A DNA stretch of 64,000 bases from Synechococcus sp. PCC 7335 (lineage in GTDB: Bacteria > Cyanobacteriota > Cyanobacteriia > Phormidesmidales > Phormidesmidaceae): contig NZ_DS989904.1 of NCBI RefSeq assembly GCF_000155595.1, positions 2,543,290-2,607,289 of the forward strand. The letters are read 5' to 3'. Numbering within the stretch: position 1 is the first letter of the stretch; every line of letters begins with the position of its first letter. The notes under the pieces are model-generated. The model ran no database searches. It had not been told where the DNA came from and saw nothing but the letters and a program-made list of their open reading frames with translations. A program made the translations under genes and the position numbers. Shown here in pieces: positions 1 to 8,460 of the stretch.

Positions 1-483
1 CCCGCCAACAATCGGTACGCCGGTAGGCAGTAGCTTTTGTAACTGTCTTAGCGCTGGTTCTGTGCCATCTGCAATACCATCTGGGATAGTGATACAAAGC
101 TTTGCACTATCTAGTTCATTTTCAAGCCCTAGGGATGCAATTGCTTGTTTGGCGGCAGCGTCAGCATCCTTTGACAAGCCTCGGCCTAGTCCAGCCCGAA
201 TCGTTACAGTCTTCGAGCAAAACATCATCATCGTCAGCGAGTCTTCCTGAAACCCTAGGACTGAAGATATCTCTCCATAGGTTGTACCTCCGACCACAGA
301 CATTTCCGGAAACCTGTCTCGAATACGAGAAAGAATTAGGGCGTGATCAAAATCGATTGCTGCCAACAAAATGCTAGCCTGAGGCTTGCGACCTTCAAGC
401 TGAGCCACGCATTGAGCTAGAACTTCGGAAATTGCCTCCTCAGAATCTATGTGGACGCTATGGCCAACAACTACTTTGAGCAT
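1..483 (-). CDS. FIST N domain protein, partial (3' end beyond window)
   Basis: Reading the minus strand from the ATG at 483 gives an open frame of 161 codons that runs off the left edge without a stop. The product starts MLKVVVGHSVDIDSEEAISE and has the layout of the FIST N domain: an early segment of the type ILLAAIDFDHALILSRI, then the core VVGGTTYGEISSVLGF (normally a VGxTTxGEI motif), then DSLTMMMF. FIST proteins are sensory input domains thought to bind small ligands and are often coupled to kinases or cyclases. Only the N-terminal part is visible, so any output domain is unknown. Divergent from crtO across a 385-base gap. Confidence 0.72.
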   Translation of the reverse strand, partial: MLKVVVGHSVHIDSEEAISEVLAQCVAQLEGRKPQASILLAAIDFDHALILSRIRDRFPEMSVVGGTTYGEISSVLGFQEDSLTMMMFCSKTVTIRAGLGRGLSKDADAAAKQAIASLGLENELDSAKLCITIPDGIADGTEPALRQLQKLLPTGVPIVGG

Positions 484-868
484 ATCTTCTTCCAACTTGA
501 CTACACGCTAGCCCTTGTACAAAGCTGCTTTTGCCGACAGACCTACGCGACGAGCATTAAAACCCTCATAGGCACATCCTTCTAAGTTAACTACAAATCG
601 TAACTTAGGACATCCGAATATTTGCGAAGAAAAATCGATAAGCGCCAAAATCAATCAAGCTTCCAAAGTTTTCTGGCACGTTTTTCCAAGGCATTACTTT
701 AGCAACTAGCAGCTCTGCGGCTGGGTCGTTCGCTGTCCTTTTACCAAGACCCTCACTTTAGAAACATATAAGCATTCAGTATATCCGTACTGAGGCAGAG
801 CATAGATATCAAAGATGTTTGTTAATTATAAAGCCTTACATCTTCAATCTCTAAAAAGAGAAGCTTGA
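484..868. other. Intergenic region between FIST gene and crtO
   Basis: These 385 bases separate two divergently transcribed genes and should hold both promoters. I see no convincing open frame, tRNA or strong hairpin. The crtO start is preceded by AAAAAGAGAAGCTTGA, in which GAGAAG is a weak ribosome binding site. Confidence 0.5.
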
Positions 869-2545
869 ATGGAAAATTATGACGTAGTGATTATCGGTGC
901 GGGACACAATGGTCTTGTTTGCGCTGCTTATCTATTAAAGGCGGGCTACAGTGTCGCTTTATTAGAGAAAAGATCAATCCCAGGCGGGGCAGCGACGACC
1001 GAGGAGCTGATGCCGGAGGAGGCTCCAGGATTTATGTTCAATCGCTGTGCCATCGACCATGAGTTTATTCACCTAGGCCCAGTGATAGAAGAACTAGAGC
1101 TTCACAAGTATGGCCTCGAATATCTGTTTTGTGACCCCACAGTTTTCTGCCCCCATCCAGATGGGAAATACTTCCTATCGTACAAATCTGTTGATAAAAC
1201 CTGCGAAGAAATCGCTCAGTTCAGTCGCCGTGATGCCGAAAAATATAGAGAATTTATTGACTTCTGGCAGCGATTCACTAAAGCAATTCAACCAGTCTTC
1301 AATGCTCCTCCCCAAGCTATCTTCGATATCCTTGGAAACTATGACATCAAAAGCATTCAGAACTTGTTGAGTATTTTGGGTGGACCTCACAAGTCACTAG
1401 ATCTAATTCGTACGATGTTGACCAGTCCTAAGGATCTTCTAGATGAGTACTTTGATTCTGAGTTTTTGAAAGCGCCTTTGTCCAGATTGGCTTCTGAGTT
1501 TGGAGCCCCCCCTTCGCAAAAAACGATTTCTGTTGGCGGCATGATGATGTCGATGCGGCACAATCCTGGAATGGCAAGGCCAAAAGGTGGAACAGGTGCG
1601 TTGATACAGGCACTGTTGAAGCTTGTAAAAGCCCAAGGCGGTGTTGTATTGACTGAGCAAAACGTTAAACGAATTCTAGTCGATGGCAAGCGCGCAGTGG
1701 GTGTGGAGGTGCAAAATGGAACGGAGTATCGCGCTAAACACGGTGTGATCTCGAATATTGATGCTAAACGAGTATTCCTACAGCTTCTAGAATCAGAGGA
1801 TGTGGCGGCAGTTGATAAAGATCTTCAAGAACGGTTAGACAGAAGAATCGTCAACAACAATGAAACAATCTTGCGGATTGACTGTGCTCTTTCAGAAGTA
1901 CCTCGATTTGAACACCACAATCACCGAGACGAGTATTTGGTTGGATCTGTTCTCATTGCCGACTCGGTGCGTCATGTTGAGATTGCGCACCAGGAGCCAG
2001 AGGTTGGTAATATTCCAGATGCCGATCCTTCCTTTTATGCGGTAGTGCCAACAGTGCGAGATCCGAGCATGGCTCCTGATGGACGGCATACCCTATGGGT
2101 GGAGTTCTTTGCACCCTATCAAATCAACGGAGCAGAAGGTACCGGCTTTGCTGGAACCGGCTGGACAGACGAGCTGAAAAACCAAGTTGCTGATCGCGTG
2201 ATCGATAAGCTAGCTGACTATGCGCCGAACATTAAGCAGTCGATTATTGCGCGGAATGTAGAAAGCCCTGCTGAACTGGGTGATCGCCTAGGTGCCTACA
2301 AAGGCAACTACTACCACGTTGATATGACGCTCGATCAAATGGTATTTTTCCGTCCGCTACCTGAAATTGCTAACTATACTACGCCGTTTGATGGCCTTTT
2401 CTTAACAGGTGCAGGGACTCATCCAGGCGGTGCTATTTCTGGCATGCCAGGGCGCAACTGTGCTCGTACTTTCCTAAACCAGCAGCAGCCCGTGCTTAAT
2501 CGGATAAGAGAAATTGGTAAAACGGTTTTTCCAAAACTGTCTTAG
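869..2545 (+). CDS. crtO: Beta-carotene ketolase CrtO
   Basis: Product of 558 residues closely resembling the CrtO ketolase of Synechocystis in length and wording. CrtO inserts a 4-keto group in beta-carotene, giving echinenone, which is also the precursor pigment for orange-carotenoid-type photoprotection. The N-terminus carries the FAD-binding Rossmann motif VVIIGAGHNGLVCAAYL (residues ~6-22) followed by LLEKRSIPGGAATTEELMPE. Family-typical blocks follow: FNRCAIDHEFIHLGPV, FNAPPQAIFD, GAPPSQKTISVGGMMMSMRH, RPKGGTGAL, SNIDAKRVFLQL, and the C-terminal FLTGAGTHPGGAISGMPGRN that closes the FAD site. Unlike the CrtW ketolases it is a desaturase-family flavoprotein. It is followed after 57 bases by a truncated acyl-CoA dehydrogenase; no carotenoid gene is adjacent, the nearest being the crtI-like gene at 15852. 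Confidence 0.93.
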   Translation: MENYDVVIIGAGHNGLVCAAYLLKAGYSVALLEKRSIPGGAATTEELMPEEAPGFMFNRCAIDHEFIHLGPVIEELELHKYGLEYLFCDPTVFCPHPDGKYFLSYKSVDKTCEEIAQFSRRDAEKYREFIDFWQRFTKAIQPVFNAPPQAIFDILGNYDIKSIQNLLSILGGPHKSLDLIRTMLTSPKDLLDEYFDSEFLKAPLSRLASEFGAPPSQKTISVGGMMMSMRHNPGMARPKGGTGALIQALLKLVKAQGGVVLTEQNVKRILVDGKRAVGVEVQNGTEYRAKHGVISNIDAKRVFLQLLESEDVAAVDKDLQERLDRRIVNNNETILRIDCALSEVPRFEHHNHRDEYLVGSVLIADSVRHVEIAHQEPEVGNIPDADPSFYAVVPTVRDPSMAPDGRHTLWVEFFAPYQINGAEGTGFAGTGWTDELKNQVADRVIDKLADYAPNIKQSIIARNVESPAELGDRLGAYKGNYYHVDMTLDQMVFFRPLPEIANYTTPFDGLFLTGAGTHPGGAISGMPGRNCARTFLNQQQPVLNRIREIGKTVFPKLS

Positions 2546-2602
2546 GAATTAGGAAATGGCTGCCAATAGCGCTAACCCCGTAACTTTCTTGCAATAAAAT
2601 CT

Positions 2603-3235
2603 ATGACTATTGCTCCATTTCATCCTCTGCACAAATCGGCTGGTGAGCGGATGCCGTCATTATTACCCTCTAATGTATCAACAGAGTTGTTGAAGATTTC
2701 AACTGAGATTGCTGACGAAGCAGCGCTGAATGCGGCCTCGGTTGACCGTGTTGGCGGCTTTCCAGCAAGTGACTTTGATAGGCTAGTAGATGCTGGCTTG
2801 TTGAGGGCACCGTTGCGCTCTGACTTAGGGGGAATAGGGCTTGGCTTTGAGTCTAACCGGATGGGCCTGCTGCTACAGATTCTTAAGCAGATAGGTCGCG
2901 GCAACCTATCTTTGGGGCGAGTGTTTGAGGGACATGTGAATGCCCTTCAGCTCATTCAAACCTTTGCAAAAGAGGAGCAGATTCGAGCGTTTGCTAAAGA
3001 TGCTCACAGTCGTAAGGCGTTTGGCGTTTGGAATGCGGAGGCCAAAGATGGCGTGAAGCTCTATCCAATCGGGGAGGAGCGCTACCGGATGGAAGGAAGT
3101 AAAACCTTTTGTTCAGGGTGCGGTTATGTGGAACGCCCTTTTGTGACCGACAGTCTGCCTGCGATAGCGTGCTGGTCAGACGAGAGATTGGGGCACCTCG
3201 TAAGCAACCAAGATTATGCTGATTCAGTAGAGTAA
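2603..3235 (+). pseudogene. Truncated acyl-CoA dehydrogenase family gene
   Basis: 210 residues. Residues ~20-180 match the N-terminal and start of the middle domain of an acyl-CoA dehydrogenase: ASDFDRLVDAGLLRAPL, LLQILKQIGRGNLSLGRVFE, GHVNALQLIQTFA, FGVWNAEA and the block RMEGSKTFCSGCGYVERPFV. After that the sequence departs from the family and stops. A complete enzyme is about twice as long, so the remainder of the beta-domain and the C-terminal helical domain with the catalytic base are absent. This is probably a 3'-deleted remnant, though the reading frame itself is undamaged. In other bacteria such variants occur in clusters with PIG-L deacetylases and glycosyltransferases; here those partners are not visible. 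Could be co-transcribed with crtO (57 bases apart). Confidence 0.65.
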
Positions 3236-4032
3236 CTTTAGTAGCAGAAGAAAAATTTTGTGTAGTTTTATAGAGTTCTGGAGAATTATCTTTCGATGCA
3301 ACAGGCACCAAATTGAAGGAATGCACAAAGAAACAATCCCTGAAGACACTATCACTTAATTCTCACAGGTTATTAAGCTCTCCTTATCCTCACAAAGTCA
3401 TATTTGGTCTTATCCTTGGGAACAACAGGATGATGGATTTAAAACTAGTAGGAATACATCGTGGTATGACAATTCACCCACCCTGTTGTTTTATGTGGTT
3501 TGCGCCTATGCGTCAAAGCTTAGTGCGATCACTGCCTTGGTAACAGGCCTAAAGTTAAGTAGATACTACCTATAAGAGACAATAAGTTCTGTTCTTTTAA
3601 GGTTTGTTTGATTTGCTTTGAGCGGAATTTGCTTTGTCCAGAGATTTCGAGGAAGACAGGTAAAACTTGTACGGGGCGTTAGTGTTAATAGATATGCTAG
3701 AGATAGCAGCGCAACGAACAAACTGATTAAACGTTCAGATTGATATTGGAATGAACTGTACGTGATCAGTACCTTTCCTATCGCAGCATAGATAAACAAT
3801 AATTCCATTAGAAGAGGCATTTGATTGCTACTTCTAAAGGTAGGCCTCTAGCGATTAATTTGTATGGCCAAGTAGGTGATGTAACAAAATCGCCTTTGCT
3901 CCATATCAAATAAGGTCAAAGGCGATTATGCATACTGGCTATGAAATTTAGCAACTCGATACTCTATCCACTAGAACTGATAATCCTGTTAGAACTGATA
4001 ATCAAACATGAATCAGAGTGTTTACGAATTAG
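3236..4032. other. Gene-poor decayed region
   Basis: About 800 bases without a convincing gene. On the plus strand, roughly 3355-3573, an open frame without a start codon reads VIKLSLSSQSHIWSYPWEQQ and goes on through a hydrophobic segment (TLLFYVVCAYASKLSAI) to a stop; its composition looks protein-like, but I do not recognise it. A hydrophobic minus-strand frame at 3566-3820 is also unrecognised. A 14-base segment TAGAACTGATAATC is repeated at 3972-3985 and 3990-4003. The terminator-like hairpin is listed separately. The region most likely contains debris of lost genes. Confidence 0.4.
3884..3927 (-). terminator. Terminator-like hairpin downstream of DUF4383 gene
   Basis: Arms AATCGCCTTTG (3888-3898) and CAAAGGCGATT (3917-3927) are perfect 11-base complements with an 18-base loop. 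On the minus strand the second arm runs into TTTTGTTA, so it fits a Rho-independent terminator for the gene ending at 4033, about 105 bases upstream. Confidence 0.55.
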
Positions 4033-4530
4033 CTAGGAATCAGAGCGAAAGGGAGTTCGAGAGAGCGGTTCTGGCTTGATATCATCAGGAACAGAAGGAT
4101 CCTTATCTCGGCGACCTCTGTCTAGGTAGAAGCCGAAGTAAGCAGCCGCGATCGCGCTGATTAAGTGCAGCCAAACGTCGTTGCCATATAGAGGCATCAG
4201 GCCGAAAAAGGTATTAGCAATTGGAATAAGTCCCAAAATTCCTAGAAAGCCGAACCACACCGCAAAGGTATCAGCGCATAGACGAGCAAACGCCTCAGTA
4301 CCAGCGGCATAACCCGCTAGGCCAGCTAGGCCAACAACTAGATAAAGAGTCGACTCGAATGCATTGATAGGAAATAAGCCGAAGAGATAACCCAAGCCAC
4401 TAGTAACGCCGACCTCCTGCATTATCTCCGGCACCATATCAACAGGTGAGGCAAGTGAGGGAATCAACCCTGTAAAGCCAAGGACTAGATACACTAGGCC
4501 GATGACAAGTGAAAAATAGCGAACTGCCAT
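4033..4530 (-). CDS. DUF4383 family membrane protein
   Basis: 165 residues with four predicted hydrophobic segments (~5-22, ~58-75, ~88-108, ~118-135) and a polar charged tail. The pattern YFSLVIGLVYLVLGFTGLIP, NAFESTLYLVVGLAGLAGY and YGNDVWLHLISAIAAAYFGF is that of the DUF4383 family of small integral membrane proteins, whose function is unknown. It stands alone between relic sequences on both sides, transcribed on the minus strand. Start at 4530 is the natural first methionine ahead of the first membrane segment. Confidence 0.75.
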   Translation of the reverse strand: MAVRYFSLVIGLVYLVLGFTGLIPSLASPVDMVPEIMQEVGVTSGLGYLFGLFPINAFESTLYLVVGLAGLAGYAAGTEAFARLCADTFAVWFGFLGILGLIPIANTFFGLMPLYGNDVWLHLISAIAAAYFGFYLDRGRRDKDPSVPDDIKPEPLSRTPFRSDS

Positions 4531-4594
4531 TAAATGAACATCCTTATTAGTAGAATAACTCTCTTAGTACAGCGATTTTCATAGGGAAACACCT

Positions 4595-4735
4595 TGTTCG
4601 AAGGGTGTATGTTTGAACTATCAAAGGGGTCGAAGTAATATGTTGAATCTTGACCTTTTGAAGGATGCAGGAGTCCATATTAGCTTTGACTTATCACTTA
4701 ATGAAGCTATACGTGCGGTGAAGGGGTATGTGTGA
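4595..4735 (+). pseudogene. Possible C-terminal relic of a nucleotide-sugar epimerase/dehydratase
   Basis: A plus-strand frame ending at a TGA (4733-4735) reads MLNLDLLKDAGVHIS then FDLSLNEAIRAVKGYV. The pattern (xDxLKxxGxxxxxxLxEAIRxxxxY) is the usual C-terminus of extended short-chain dehydrogenase/epimerases acting on nucleotide sugars. Only the last ~40 residues are recognisable. The match is short, so the call rests partly on the rfbB-like relic that starts 43 bases downstream in the same orientation. Confidence 0.35.
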
Positions 4736-4777
4736 AGGGAGAGTGTATAAATAGAAACAACTCTTAAGTGGGCGACT

Positions 4778-5050
4778 ATGTTTAAGCGTGTTCTGGATAG
4801 CCGGAGGCGCAAGATTTGTTGGTTCTAATTTTTACGCTACTGGTGTGATAGAACAGACAATCTAGTATATGTACTCGACAAGCTCATCTATGCAGGAAAC
4901 AAAAGTAGTTTGATAAGGTTCAATTTGGTTTGGGCAAGTACAGCTGATAGAAGGCGATATCTGCGATCACAATCTAGTCACTCAGATTCTTCAAAACAAC
5001 AACATCAACACAACTGTTCACTTTCTTTGAAGAGTCGGACGCGGTGGCAA
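4778..5050 (+). pseudogene. Relic of dTDP-glucose 4,6-dehydratase (rfbB-like), frameshifted
   Basis: Three frames joined in order give the start of an RfbB-type enzyme. ATG at 4778 opens MFKRVL; one base later IAGGARFVGSNF (4797 onward) corresponds to the NAD-binding VTGGAGFIGSNF; a further shift gives YWCDRTDNLVYVLDKL then IYAGNKSSL, matching the usual VVVLDKLTYAGNLESL; another shift gives EGDICDHNLVTQILQNNN and INTTVHFL, corresponding to GDICD...VHFAAES. There are at least three frameshifts and a stop at 5028-5030, and the glycine motif is damaged. About 90 of ~350 residues remain. The intact enzyme makes the dTDP-rhamnose precursor for surface polysaccharides, so this marks a lost polysaccharide locus. 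Confidence 0.78.
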
Positions 5051-5109
5051 CCGCTACTCTTTGTAAAAGATGGTGACATACTGAAAGAGGGTGATATAAC
5101 AGAGCGTGA

Positions 5110-6072
5110 CTAGGAGATAGTAATCTGTTCTAGTTTCTGATTAAGAAGCTCTATTTTCTCCTTGAGCAGGCGTACCTGCTCGCTCAGCTCTTCTGGTTCG
5201 CTCTTTGTATTGGGTGGTCTCAATTGAGAATCTTCAGCAGCATTAGAGATCTTAAAGCTATCGAGTTCGTCCATAGAATTCAAGTCATCTAGGTCGAAAT
5301 AACTCTCCTCTAGAACGGTTAGATATCTTGGTGAATCCGGCTGATTAATCAATGTGGGGTCGGCATTGTAAGGAAAGCCATACTGTAGTTGGCTTACCGT
5401 GAAGGCTGATAGATGTTGAAGAAGGTAAGTCAAGATGTAAACTCTGCCGTCATCGCCTAGGGGCATGTAGGGATCAATGGAGAAGTGATCACTATAGGCA
5501 CCCCCAAATAGCAGCTCGTCGTTAATGTTGAGTAGACCCACCGAAGCGGCAGATTCTCTATCCGCTGGCCCATCGTCTGCTATGGATATAGCGGCCTGTT
5601 CGGCTGACGGTTGATGAGATTCGTCGGGCTCTGCGGAAGGGTGTAAAGACGTATGCGAATTTTGAGAGGTAGCGGGCGGTTTGTGATCCAAAGCTTCATT
5701 AGGCGGCTTTGGCTGTGAGCTGGCTGTCCTTGAATAGCTCTGTTCTAGATACTCTCGGTATTCCTGCGATTCTATGGGTTCTTGTTCTCTAGGGTCTGAG
5801 TTGTCGAGGGTGGAAATCTCAATCAGACTTAGGTCCTGGAGGACAGGAGACTCATCAGCGTAGTCCTCTATCAAAGAATCTAACAGAATACTGCCTGTGG
5901 AAGCTACAGGCTCTGATCTTTTAGGTATTAGTAAGGGTAGATGAAGCAGGTCTAGATGCTCAGTTCCGTCCATCCTCTTATCGTCGAGGCTCGCTAGCTG
6001 ATAGGTTTGTCGTCTAGCTTGACTACTCTTGATAGAGGATGATCTCTGCTGAGGACTTTCTAGCTGACTCAT
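5110..6072 (-). CDS. Hypothetical acidic, low-complexity protein with C-terminal coiled coil
   Basis: 320 residues, not recognised. The first ~190 residues are rich in Ser, Glu, Gln, Asp and Pro and look disordered. A more ordered block follows at ~190-270 (GLLNINDELLFGGAYSDHF, VYILTYLLQHLSAFTVSQLQ, YGFPYNADPTL), then an acidic stretch with YFDLDDLNSMDELDSF. The end, VRLLKEKIELLNQKLEQI, has heptad spacing of a short coiled coil. No signal peptide or membrane segment. It is preceded by a perfect 11-base inverted repeat (6154-6182), which may regulate it, and the next gene upstream is a response regulator. The real coding character is supported by length and consistent composition rather than by homology. 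Confidence 0.6.
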   Translation of the reverse strand: MSQLESPQQRSSSIKSSQARRQTYQLASLDDKRMDGTEHLDLLHLPLLIPKRSEPVASTGSILLDSLIEDYADESPVLQDLSLIEISTLDNSDPREQEPIESQEYREYLEQSYSRTASSQPKPPNEALDHKPPATSQNSHTSLHPSAEPDESHQPSAEQAAISIADDGPADRESAASVGLLNINDELLFGGAYSDHFSIDPYMPLGDDGRVYILTYLLQHLSAFTVSQLQYGFPYNADPTLINQPDSPRYLTVLEESYFDLDDLNSMDELDSFKISNAAEDSQLRPPNTKSEPEELSEQVRLLKEKIELLNQKLEQITIS

Positions 6073-6153
6073 TTCGTTCTTGACCTCTAAACTAGGAGAA
6101 AGGAATGAAAAAGTAAGCTGAGAACTGACTGACTTTGGCTTTTCCCATACCGG

Positions 6154-6182
6154 TACGTAGTTATACTACGCATAACTACGTA
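6154..6182. promoter_or_regulatory. Perfect inverted repeat, operator-like
   Basis: TACGTAGTTAT (6154-6164) and ATAACTACGTA (6172-6182) are perfect inverted copies separated by ACTACGC. It lies about 80 bases upstream of the start of the gene at 5110-6072 and 100 bases after the end of the response regulator gene. There is no T-tract on either strand, which argues against a terminator and for a protein-binding dyad. Confidence 0.45.
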
Positions 6183-6281
6183 AACTGGATGTATTTTTAC
6201 TTTGCTTTACAATTACAACAGCGTTTTACAAATCCTTTTTAATAAACACTGCTATTAAGGTGGATAGCGCTGGCCAAGGTG

Positions 6282-6965
6282 CTATGCTGCTGAACCTAAT
6301 CGGTAGCCCTTTCCATAAACCGTGTGGATAAGGACAGGCTGGCCTGGCTGCTCTATTTTTTTACGGAGTAGGCGCATTTGGGCAGCTAGCGTATTACTGC
6401 TTGGCGCTGAGCCTTCTCCCCAAACGGCATCATAGATCTGGGCATGCGTGAGTAGTTGATGGGGCGATCGCATCAAATAAGCCAAGAGCTGAACTTCTTT
6501 ATCTGATAGCTCAATCGACTTGCCATTGCGGCTAACTAGCTGGTTTTCGACCTGGAGCTTGAGGTCCTCGAACTGAAGAATAGACGGAGATGCAACTGAG
6601 GGAGATCCTGGGCGTCTAAGCAGTGCGCGAACACGGGCTAGCAACTCTCGTAGCTCAAAAGGTTTGACTAAGTAGTCGTCTGCGCCTGCGTCTAAACCAT
6701 CGACGCGATCATCTAGCGTATCTTTTGCTGTTAGGAAGAGAACGGGTGTAGATAGAGCCTGCGATCGCACTTTCTGGCAAATCTCTAATCCACTCATCTT
6801 TGACAGCATCCGGTCTAGAATGAGCAAATCGTACTGCCCGCTGATTGCCATCTGCGCTCCTGTTTCACCATCACTAGCAACATCGACGCTATAGCCTTGG
6901 CGCCGCAAAAGATGGCTAAGTGGATCGGTTAGTTCTACTTCATCATCTACCAGTAGGATACGCAT
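6282..6965 (-). CDS. OmpR-type two-component response regulator
   Basis: 227 residues. Receiver domain at ~1-120: acidic pair DDE at residues 7-9, phospho-acceptor Asp in LLILDRML (~52), Thr in LFLTAKD, Lys in YLVKPFELREL. A winged-helix DNA-binding domain of the Trans_reg_C type occupies ~130-225, with ELSDKEVQLLAYLMRSPHQL, LTHAQIYDAVWG and the terminal hairpin TVYGKGYRL. The closest family I can think of is the cyanobacterial RppA group, which responds to redox or nickel, but that assignment is not secure. No histidine kinase gene is adjacent. The upstream neighbour on the same strand is the cytochrome c maturation gene ccs1, 91 bases away. Confidence 0.9.
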   Translation of the reverse strand: MRILLVDDEVELTDPLSHLLRRQGYSVDVASDGETGAQMAISGQYDLLILDRMLSKMSGLEICQKVRSQALSTPVLFLTAKDTLDDRVDGLDAGADDYLVKPFELRELLARVRALLRRPGSPSVASPSILQFEDLKLQVENQLVSRNGKSIELSDKEVQLLAYLMRSPHQLLTHAQIYDAVWGEGSAPSSNTLAAQMRLLRKKIEQPGQPVLIHTVYGKGYRLGSAA

Positions 6966-7056
6966 TGAGTCAGATATGAGCCAGATGAGCTAAACGATGA
7001 GAGCTTAGGAGAGTGCTAGAAGTGAATTGTGAGCAAGATAGCTGACTACTTAAGTA

Positions 7057-8433
7057 TTAGGCAATCGTCTCGGCAGGAATAGGAGCAGTTGACTGAGCAG
7101 TAGAGGCTTTCGTAGTTTTATCTAGAAAACTAATCAGTTCTTTCTCAAAGGAAACCTGAGCCCGGTTAGTCCGACCGCCAACGAACAGCTTGTCTGCTGT
7201 TTTGAGCGCCCACACTTGAGAATGGGATATGTAGCTCATGACTACACCAACCATTAGCAGGCCAAATCCCAAATAGACCACAGGAATACCTGGGTCAGCT
7301 TTGATCTGCAGACCTGTACTGCCAATAATCTCGTCTAGGTGAAGGGTGATACCATTGACTTCGGCGCTGCCACCTTGACGGACGGTAGAAACAAGCTTTC
7401 CACCCATATCGTATAGCAGCAGAGTGCCTTGCAAATCTTGTGCGATGAGTGACACGCCTGCGCTCATATCCGGTTTGGTAGGCACCCAAGTTCCCCACAG
7501 CTTAGCGCCTTCTACGTCTAGAGGGGCCATCGCCAGCTCAAAAGTCGGGCTATTATTAACGCGAACCTTAATCCCGCCAACGGCCCAGTCTGCCTGATAC
7601 AAAGTAACGTTCTTGTAGCGTAGCGGCTGATTTACCCAAATAGTTTTGCGTTTTACCTCTTCGCCTGCGTTATCTAAAACAGAAAGATCGGAATAGAACT
7701 GATCAACCCGTCCTTCAGGGGAGTAGTCGATCCAGAAGCGATTGACGTGGACCGACCAATCTTTGGGAATCTGTGGCCCTGCCCAAGGACCTGCATCAAA
7801 GATGTTTTGGACTTTGAAAGTTTGGCCGCTAGGAACCATTTCTTGGGCAAAGAAGCCGGTCATAGAACCGAGTATTGCTCCGCCTAGGATAAGCAGCATG
7901 CTGGCATGAACCACAATCGGACCAATACGCCCAGAGAGCCCTTTATGAGCGTAAAGCATAGTGTTTCCACTTTCGCTTTTCTCATAGACTTTGTATCGAT
8001 GATCGCTGAGCTGCGATCGCAAAACCTGCCAATCTCCTCCTTCTAGCTCGGTACTCAACGCCATCTTCTCAAACTGGCGAGGCTTGCTGTAGAAATTCCA
8101 AGTGCGAGAAAACCAACGCAGTGCTGTAATCTGCCGAGTAAAGGTGCAGGCAGTAAGACTGGCGCCAAAGAGAATCAGGATAGAGAGAAACCACCAGGTG
8201 CGATAGACATGATCTAACCCTAAGATCACGATAAACTTCCAGGTGAGAAAGCCAAAGAGCGCTGGAGAGTCAGGATAGTTTTCTTGGTAGAAGCTCAGTC
8301 CTTGGCCCTGCTCGATGACGGTGCCGCTGACGCTAAATACAGCGATCGCCAGAAGCAGGGCGATCGCTAGTTTTAGATCCGCCAATACTGGGACAAGCTC
8401 TTTGCGGAAATAGCGTTTTACGGCGGTAAGCAT
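7057..8433 (-). CDS. ccs1: Cytochrome c biogenesis protein Ccs1 (ResB-like)
   Basis: 458 residues. Ccs1 with CcsA forms the System II heme delivery and ligation complex that attaches heme to lumenal c-type cytochromes, including cytochrome f and c6. The N-terminal membrane block ([20 protein letters not shown], residues ~20-40), [39 protein letters not shown], then a membrane helix at ~170 with [12 protein letters not shown], a large lumenal domain (~200-385) and a final helix [20 protein letters not shown] are in family order. It lies 27 bases downstream of ccdA on the same strand, so the two are probably an operon for cytochrome c maturation. CcsA is not in the window. Confidence 0.93.
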   Translation of the reverse strand: MLTAVKRYFRKELVPVLADLKLAIALLLAIAVFSVSGTVIEQGQGLSFYQENYPDSPALFGFLTWKFIVILGLDHVYRTWWFLSILILFGASLTACTFTRQITALRWFSRTWNFYSKPRQFEKMALSTELEGGDWQVLRSQLSDHRYKVYEKSESGNTMLYAHKGLSGRIGPIVVHASMLLILGGAILGSMTGFFAQEMVPSGQTFKVQNIFDAGPWAGPQIPKDWSVHVNRFWIDYSPEGRVDQFYSDLSVLDNAGEEVKRKTIWVNQPLRYKNVTLYQADWAVGGIKVRVNNSPTFELAMAPLDVEGAKLWGTWVPTKPDMSAGVSLIAQDLQGTLLLYDMGGKLVSTVRQGGSAEVNGITLHLDEIIGSTGLQIKADPGIPVVYLGFGLLMVGVVMSYISHSQVWALKTADKLFVGGRTNRAQVSFEKELISFLDKTTKASTAQSTAPIPAETIA

Positions 8434-8460
8434 ATGAAGACTAAGAAGAAACTAAATAGA

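Noticed and set aside
3566..3820. 84-codon hydrophobic minus-strand frame
   Set aside because: No family resemblance; basic tail and scattered composition. May be debris of a lost gene, so it is only mentioned under the region.
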